Source of the DNA: Leptolinea sp964397625
GTDB lineage: Bacteria > Chloroflexota > Anaerolineae > Anaerolineales > Anaerolineaceae
Assembly (NCBI GenBank): GCA_964397625.1
Contig: CAYNJT010000012.1
Location: 1-56,551, forward strand
Reading direction: 5' to 3'
Length of the DNA stretch: 56,551 nucleotides
The notes under the pieces are model-generated. The model was not told the DNA's origin. It saw only the letters and a program-made list of their open reading frames with translations, and ran no database searches. Below are positions 52,195-56,551 of the stretch, in pieces. Every line of letters begins with the position of its first letter. Position 1 is the stretch's first letter. Both the position numbers and the translations under genes were made by a program.

Positions 52195-52208
52195 TTTGAA
52201 TTTCGAAA

Positions 52209-52781
52209 ATGGGAAAAGAGCAATTGGTTTTAAGAATCGAGACCATCTTGTCAGAATTGACTGAATGCTTGAACGGCGTTTCTTCCGAAAGCCTCGTCAA
52301 GGCAGTGGCGCTGATCGAGTCTTCTACCCGCATTTTTGTTGCCGGTGCCGGGAGAAGCGGGCTGTGCATGCGCGCTTTTGGCATGCGCCTGATGCATTTA
52401 GGAAAAACCGTCTATGTGGTGGGTGATACAACTACGCCCAGCATCGCAGAACATGACTTGCTCATCCTTGGTTCTGGATCGGGACGGACAGCTTCGTTAC
52501 TAAAGATCGCTGAAACAGCCCGGCATTGTGGGGCCGACGTACTTCTTTTCACAACTGATACAACATCACCGCTGGCAGAACTTTCCACCCTGAAGGTTGT
52601 GATTCCAGCGCCATCTTATATGGAAGCGGATAAACCCGAAAAGCTCACATCAACCCAACCGCTGGGAAGTCTGTTTGAACAATCCATGTTCATTTTAAAT
52701 GACAGCCTGATCAGAGAATTAATGCTGAGAATGGGTGTTGACACCAAGCAGATGTTGAAACGCCATGCAAATCTTGAATAA
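52209..52781 (+). CDS. hxlB: 6-phospho-3-hexuloisomerase (PHI)
   Basis: The 190-residue SIS-domain protein matches HxlB/PHI throughout: IFVAGAGRSGLCMRAFGMRLMHLG, YVVGDTTTPSI, LLILGSGSGRTASL, STQPLGSLFEQ and the family-typical C-terminus KRHANLE. PHI interconverts D-arabino-3-hexulose 6-phosphate and fructose 6-phosphate in the ribulose monophosphate pathway, next to HPS. Its presence beside a KGPDC/HPS homologue and folate C1 genes is the main reason to consider formaldehyde as an intermediate. It lies 14 nt after the kinase and 15 nt before formate-THF ligase. Confidence 0.94.
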   Translation: MGKEQLVLRIETILSELTECLNGVSSESLVKAVALIESSTRIFVAGAGRSGLCMRAFGMRLMHLGKTVYVVGDTTTPSIAEHDLLILGSGSGRTASLLKIAETARHCGADVLLFTTDTTSPLAELSTLKVVIPAPSYMEADKPEKLTSTQPLGSLFEQSMFILNDSLIRELMLRMGVDTKQMLKRHANLE

Positions 52782-52796
52782 ACAAAAGGAAACACT

Positions 52797-54578
52797 ATGA
52801 CACACAGATTCACTCCCACAAAATTGAAGCTTGTTCGCCCGGTTCCTTCTGATATTGAAATCGCTCAGGCTTCGGATATAAAACCAATTTCTCAGGTGGC
52901 TGAAGAAATCGGCATATTGCCCGACGAGTTGGAATTCTACGGTCCATATAAAGCCAAAGTCAAACTTGATGTCTTGAAGCGCTTACAGGACCATCCAGAT
53001 GGGAAATACATAGATGTAACCGCCATCACGCCTACACCGCTCGGCGAAGGAAAAACCACAACAACAGTTGGGCTCAGTCAAGCCATTGGCGCAATTCTTG
53101 GGATGAAGGTATTTACGGTCATCCGCCAACCTTCGCAAGGCCCCACCTTTGGCATAAAGGGTGGAGCAGCCGGCGGCGGATATTCACAGATCATTCCAAT
53201 GGAAGATTTTAACCTGCACCTGACCGGTGATATTCATGCCATAACAGCCGCGAACAACCTGTGTGCCGCGGCAATTGATGCCCGTATGTTTCATGAGAGT
53301 GAACAACCTGACGATGAAAAGTTGTTTTCGGCGCTTTGCCCGGCAGATAAACAGGGTAATCGAAAATTCTCACCTTCCATGCTGCGCCGCTTGAAAAAAC
53401 TTGGAATAGAAAAGACTGATCCTAATTCCCTTACTCCTGAAGAACGATCCAGGTTTGCCCGCCTGGATATCGACCCTGATTCGATCACATGGCGTCGAGT
53501 TATGGATACCAATGATCGGTTCCTGCGGGAGATTGAAGTTGGTCTTGGACCGGAAGAAAAAGGGAAAACCCGCCGCACCGGTTTTGATATCACTGTGGCG
53601 AGCGAGATCATGGCCATATTGGCGTTAACAACTGACCTGACCGACATGCGTAATCGCCTGGGGCGGATGGTTATTGGAACGGATCGAAAAGGAAATGCGA
53701 TTACAGCCGAGGATCTGGGTGTGGCTGGCGCATTAACTGTCCTTATGAAAGATGCCATTAAGCCGAACCTGATGCAGACTCTCGAAGGCACACCTGCCCT
53801 TGTACATGCCGGCCCATTTGCCAACATTGCCCATGGTCAATCGTCTATTATTGCGGATCGGATCGCCCTGAAGTTGGCTGACTATGTGATTACGGAGTCG
53901 GGGTTCGGGGCAGATATTGGCATGGAAAAATTCTTTAACATCAAATGCCGCTATTCAGGATTGATCCCGCAGGTTGTTGTACTGGTTGCCACTGTGCGTG
54001 CCCTTAAAATGCATGGGGGCGGCCCCAAGGTTGTGGCTGGCAAACCGCTTGCTCCAGAATACACCAATGAAAACCTTGAACTTGTGCGGAACGGCTTGCC
54101 AAACATGGAGAGGCATATAAAGAATGCCTTGAAATTTGGGGTGAATGTGGTTGTGGCTGTAAATTCCTTCAAGGAAGACAAACCGGCTGAAGTGGAATTG
54201 GTACGAAAAGCCGCACTGGAAGCCGGCGCAATGGATGCCGTTGTCTCTACCCATTGGATGGATGGGGGNNNNNNNNNNNNNNNNNNNNNNNNNNNNNNNN
54301 NNNNNNNNNNNNNNNNNNNNNNNNNNNNNNNNNNNNNNNNNNNNNNNNNNNNNNNNNNNNNNNNNNNNACACATCTATCTTTTACTACTGATGCCAGCAT
54401 AAAAGGCGCGCCAACCGGCTTCCGCGTTCCGGTGCGTGACATACGTGCTTCTGTTGGAGCTGGTTTCCTTTATCCTCTATTGGGTGAAATGCGCACCATG
54501 CCTGGCCTGCCTACCCGTCCGGTTTTTTATGATGTTGATCTGGATCTCGAAACCGGCAAGGTTCTTGGTTTGTTCTAG
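52797..54578 (+). CDS. fhs: Formate-tetrahydrofolate ligase (long form), interrupted by a scaffold gap
   Basis: The visible parts read as one Fhs protein: PLGEGKTTTTVGLSQA (81-96, P-loop), GPTFGIKGGAAGGGYSQIIPMEDFNLHLTGD, NLMQTLEGTPALVHAGPFANIAHG, and after the gap RASVGAGFLYPLLG with MPGLPTRP and VLGLF. A segment at about 165-245 (including SPSMLRRLKKLGIEKTDP and FARLDIDPDSITWRRV) is absent from typical bacterial enzymes of about 557 residues and resembles the C-terminal synthetase of eukaryotic MTHFD1. Some 70-80 residues expected between the two sides are missing, so the 100-N gap is really about 220 bp. The enzyme joins formate and THF with ATP, or makes ATP in reverse. Confidence 0.93.
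   Translation: MTHRFTPTKLKLVRPVPSDIEIAQASDIKPISQVAEEIGILPDELEFYGPYKAKVKLDVLKRLQDHPDGKYIDVTAITPTPLGEGKTTTTVGLSQAIGAILGMKVFTVIRQPSQGPTFGIKGGAAGGGYSQIIPMEDFNLHLTGDIHAITAANNLCAAAIDARMFHESEQPDDEKLFSALCPADKQGNRKFSPSMLRRLKKLGIEKTDPNSLTPEERSRFARLDIDPDSITWRRVMDTNDRFLREIEVGLGPEEKGKTRRTGFDITVASEIMAILALTTDLTDMRNRLGRMVIGTDRKGNAITAEDLGVAGALTVLMKDAIKPNLMQTLEGTPALVHAGPFANIAHGQSSIIADRIALKLADYVITESGFGADIGMEKFFNIKCRYSGLIPQVVVLVATVRALKMHGGGPKVVAGKPLAPEYTNENLELVRNGLPNMERHIKNALKFGVNVVVAVNSFKEDKPAEVELVRKAALEAGAMDAVVSTHWMDGXXXXXXXXXXXXXXXXXXXXXXXXXXXXXXXXXXTHLSFTTDASIKGAPTGFRVPVRDIRASVGAGFLYPLLGEMRTMPGLPTRPVFYDVDLDLETGKVLGLF
54269..54368. other. Scaffold gap (100 N) inside the formate-THF ligase gene
   Basis: A placeholder run of 100 N interrupts the gene. 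The frame continues across it only by chance of the placeholder length; comparison with full-length relatives suggests about 220-230 missing bases. Confidence 0.98.
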
Positions 54579-54652
54579 AAATTTTCCTTGAATACTTGTT
54601 TCCAATACTGGTTCAAGGAACCTGATTTCAGGATTACAAAGGACTGAAAAAT

Positions 54653-55534
54653 ATGGCTGGAGAGATAAAATTCGATGCCTTACTCCCACGGGAAATGGCA
54701 GAGAAAGCCGAAATGATAGGAGTGACGAAAGCCAAAATGGCGTTTTTACCGCTTCTGGTATTAGCCATCCTGGCAGGTGCTTATATAAGTCTGGGAGCAA
54801 TGTTCGCCACTGTCACGTATTCGGTGTTATTGCCGCTGTCTTATGGTGTGGCACGCCTGATGATGGGACTGGCTTTCTGCCTGGGACTGATCCTGGTGGT
54901 TATTAGCGGTGCGGAACTTTTCACCGGCAACTGTTTGATTATTATTGCTTGGGCAAGCCGTAAGGTTAGCACGGTTGCGCTGCTGCGTAATTGGATCATT
55001 GTTTTCCTCGGTAATTTTATCGGGTCATTGGGTACTGCCGCTCTGGTCTTTCTTGGCGCCCAATACACATTCAATGAAGGCGCGGTCGGCGAGGTCGCTC
55101 TCAAGATCGCGTTGAACAAATCCAACCTGGGTTTTACCCAGGCTCTGGCGTTGGGAATTTTATGCAATGCGCTGGTATGTCTGGCTGTCTGGATGACCTA
55201 TTCCGCGCGTTCTACAACAGACAAGATTTCAGCGATTGTCTTTCCAATAACTGCTTTTGTGGTAGCCGGTTTTGAACATTCGGTAGCCAACATGTATTTC
55301 ATCCCGTATGGCCTGATGATAAAAGTTCTCGACCCGGCCTTTGCGGTCATGCATAAGATCGACTTGACAAACCTTACCTGGAGCGCTTTTTTGATCAATA
55401 ACCTTCTACCGGTGACACTTGGAAACATCATTGGCGGGGCGGGGCTGGTAGGAGGAATATACTGGTTAATCTATTTATTTCGCGCGAAGGCACCTGCCAA
55501 GGCAACCAGCCCGGACCTGCCTTCACAGGATTGA
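54653..55534 (+). CDS. Formate/nitrite transporter family channel (FocA-like)
   Basis: The 293-residue protein has six TM helices and FNT signatures: GAYISLGAMFATV, FCLGLILVVISGAELFTGNCLI, RNWIIVFLGNFIGSL, ILCNALVCLAVWM and the pore His in GFEHSVANMYFIPYG. FNT pentamers move formate, nitrite or hydrosulfide. Placement between formate-THF ligase and FolD strongly favours formate, here probably exported as a fermentation end product, though uptake is equally possible. Confidence 0.93.
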   Translation: MAGEIKFDALLPREMAEKAEMIGVTKAKMAFLPLLVLAILAGAYISLGAMFATVTYSVLLPLSYGVARLMMGLAFCLGLILVVISGAELFTGNCLIIIAWASRKVSTVALLRNWIIVFLGNFIGSLGTAALVFLGAQYTFNEGAVGEVALKIALNKSNLGFTQALALGILCNALVCLAVWMTYSARSTTDKISAIVFPITAFVVAGFEHSVANMYFIPYGLMIKVLDPAFAVMHKIDLTNLTWSAFLINNLLPVTLGNIIGGAGLVGGIYWLIYLFRAKAPAKATSPDLPSQD

Positions 55535-55570
55535 GTTATCCAACTTCCAATCTGGAGAATAAAGGATATT

Positions 55571-56449
55571 ATGACTGCACAAATAATTGATGGAAAAAGA
55601 ATTGCAGAGAAAGTTCGGGAAGATGTGGCCAGAGAAGTCGCGCGGCGCGTCGCGTCAGGCAAATCAAAGCCCAATCTGGCAACTGTGCTGGTTGGCGACC
55701 GCCCAGACTCAGCGGCTTATGTGGCATCCAAAGGGAAAGCCTGTCTGGAGCTGGGTATGGGTTCTGTCAGTGAGCATCTCCCCGCTGACGCGACACAGGA
55801 AGAAGTTGAAGCATTGGTACGCCGCTTGAACTCAGATAAAAGTGTAAGCGGAATATTAGTTCAATTGCCATTACCAGCCCATTTAGATGAAGAACGCATC
55901 CTATCCTTGATCAATATAGAAAAGGATATTGATGGTTTCTCGCCAATCAATATTGGCCGTCTTGCCCAAAAAGGACGGAAACCTTTGTTTGTGCCATGCA
56001 CACCGTATGGTTGTATTTACCTGTTGGAACAGGTGGGTGTGAAACTTGAAGGCGCAAACGCTGTTGTTCTGGGGCGCTCAAATATTGTGGGAATGCCGGC
56101 CGCTTTACTCCTGATTGGCTGCAACGCGACTGTGACGGTGTGTCACTCGCGAACGCGCAACCTGCCCGATGTCTGCCGCCAGGCTGACATTCTGATCGCG
56201 GCGATCGGTAAGACGGAAATGGTGCGCGGCGATTGGATTAAACCCGGCGCGGCAGTCATCGATGTCGGGATTAATTCGGTGCCGGACGCGACTAAAAAGA
56301 GCGGACACAGGCTGGTTGGCGATGTGTGTTTTGACGAAGCCAAAGAAGTCGCCAGTTGGATCACCCCGGTTCCGGGTGGTGTGGGGACAATGACCATTGC
56401 CATGCTAATGAAAAATACGCTGCACGCATCTGAAATCCAGGATCCGTAG
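55571..56449 (+). CDS. folD: Bifunctional methylene-THF dehydrogenase/methenyl-THF cyclohydrolase FolD
   Basis: The 292-residue protein has the FolD motifs: ATVLVGDRPDSAAYVASKGKAC with catalytic Lys, GILVQLPLPAHLDEERILSLI, DIDGFSPINIGRL, VVLGRSNIVGMPAALLL and TPVPGGVGTMTIAMLM. It oxidises 5,10-methylene-THF with NADP and hydrolyses the product to 10-formyl-THF. With Fhs and the formate channel just upstream it completes a folate route between formaldehyde-level C1 units and formate. It is the last gene before the terminator at 56509. Confidence 0.96.
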   Translation: MTAQIIDGKRIAEKVREDVAREVARRVASGKSKPNLATVLVGDRPDSAAYVASKGKACLELGMGSVSEHLPADATQEEVEALVRRLNSDKSVSGILVQLPLPAHLDEERILSLINIEKDIDGFSPINIGRLAQKGRKPLFVPCTPYGCIYLLEQVGVKLEGANAVVLGRSNIVGMPAALLLIGCNATVTVCHSRTRNLPDVCRQADILIAAIGKTEMVRGDWIKPGAAVIDVGINSVPDATKKSGHRLVGDVCFDEAKEVASWITPVPGGVGTMTIAMLMKNTLHASEIQDP

Positions 56450-56508
56450 ACTGGATTAGAAGACAAAGGATTAAAAGAACTGACAAGGGGGACTTTTAAA
56501 TTTCAATT

Positions 56509-56546
56509 CTCTCTCCTAACGTAACCAATAAAACGTTAGGAGAGAG
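56509..56546 (+). terminator. Rho-independent terminator after folD
   Basis: CTCTCTCCTAACGT (56509-56522) pairs perfectly with ACGTTAGGAGAGAG (56533-56546) around a 10-nt loop, and GGTTT follows at the window end. It lies 60 nt after the folD stop and probably ends the whole sugar/C1 operon. Confidence 0.85.
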
Positions 56547-56551
56547 GGTTT

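Noticed and set aside
53042..53100. Fhs P-loop as an unrelated ATPase
   Set aside because: The surrounding sequence is continuous with formate-THF ligase on both sides.
1..56551. tRNA, rRNA, CRISPR arrays, transposases or phage genes
   Set aside because: No sequence with the needed structure or repeats was seen; the only long repeat is the duplicated binding domain.

Overview
The window looks like a scaffold from a metagenome-assembled genome of an anaerobic member of the Chloroflexota, probably class Anaerolineae. This is inferred, not proven, from the Thr/Pro-rich lipoprotein linkers, the large MalT-like LuxR regulator, mid-range GC and a fermentative gene set. Two runs of exactly 100 N (33371-33470, 54269-54368) are scaffold gaps of unknown true length. 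I see no rRNA, tRNA, CRISPR array or insertion sequence.

Left part (1-33.3 kb): mixed housekeeping and accessory genes. It holds lipoproteins, an alpha/beta hydrolase, a MacB-like ABC efflux operon, a MalT-like regulator, a PAS-GAF-GGDEF diguanylate cyclase, a LacI regulator with a 25-bp palindromic operator, an iron alcohol dehydrogenase, and a four-gene operon headed by a peroxiredoxin-like gene with an in-frame UGA that is probably selenocysteine. These are followed by a xylose-isomerase-like/PfkB kinase pair, lipoate ligase, and a glycerate kinase/LarA pair divergent from a GntR regulator. That regulator precedes a complete LivHMJGF-type ABC transporter and the Tm-1-like/PEP-hydrolase-like gene pair.

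Right part (33.6-56.5 kb): this is the most interesting region. A SorC-type regulator is divergent from a bacterial microcompartment (BMC) operon. The operon encodes a 3-keto-L-gulonate-6-phosphate decarboxylase/hexulose-phosphate synthase homologue with an unusual C-terminal Cys4 extension, two BMC-H shell proteins, one BMC-T, one BMC-P (EutN/CcmL), a small EutQ/EutT-N-like protein with a possible encapsulation helix, a PanB-like enzyme with altered metal-site residues, and an SDR dehydrogenase. No aldehyde dehydrogenase, PduL or signature B12/glycyl-radical enzyme is present.

Downstream on the same strand lie a ribose-type ABC importer whose binding protein is a perfect tandem duplication, UlaE- and UlaF-like pentose-phosphate epimerases, an SMP-30-like lactonase, a HAD phosphatase, a class II aldolase, a LyxK-like kinase, 6-phospho-3-hexuloisomerase (PHI), formate-THF ligase, a FocA-type formate channel and FolD.

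Working model (inference): an imported sugar or sugar acid is phosphorylated and cleaved by the BMC-associated UlaD/HPS-like enzyme to a pentulose 5-phosphate, which UlaE and UlaF convert to D-xylulose 5-phosphate. PHI together with FolD, Fhs and FocA suggests that the C1 unit released may be formaldehyde rather than, or in addition to, CO2. The shell would hold the formaldehyde and the C1 unit would leave as formate with ATP yield. I know of no described BMC with this enzyme set.
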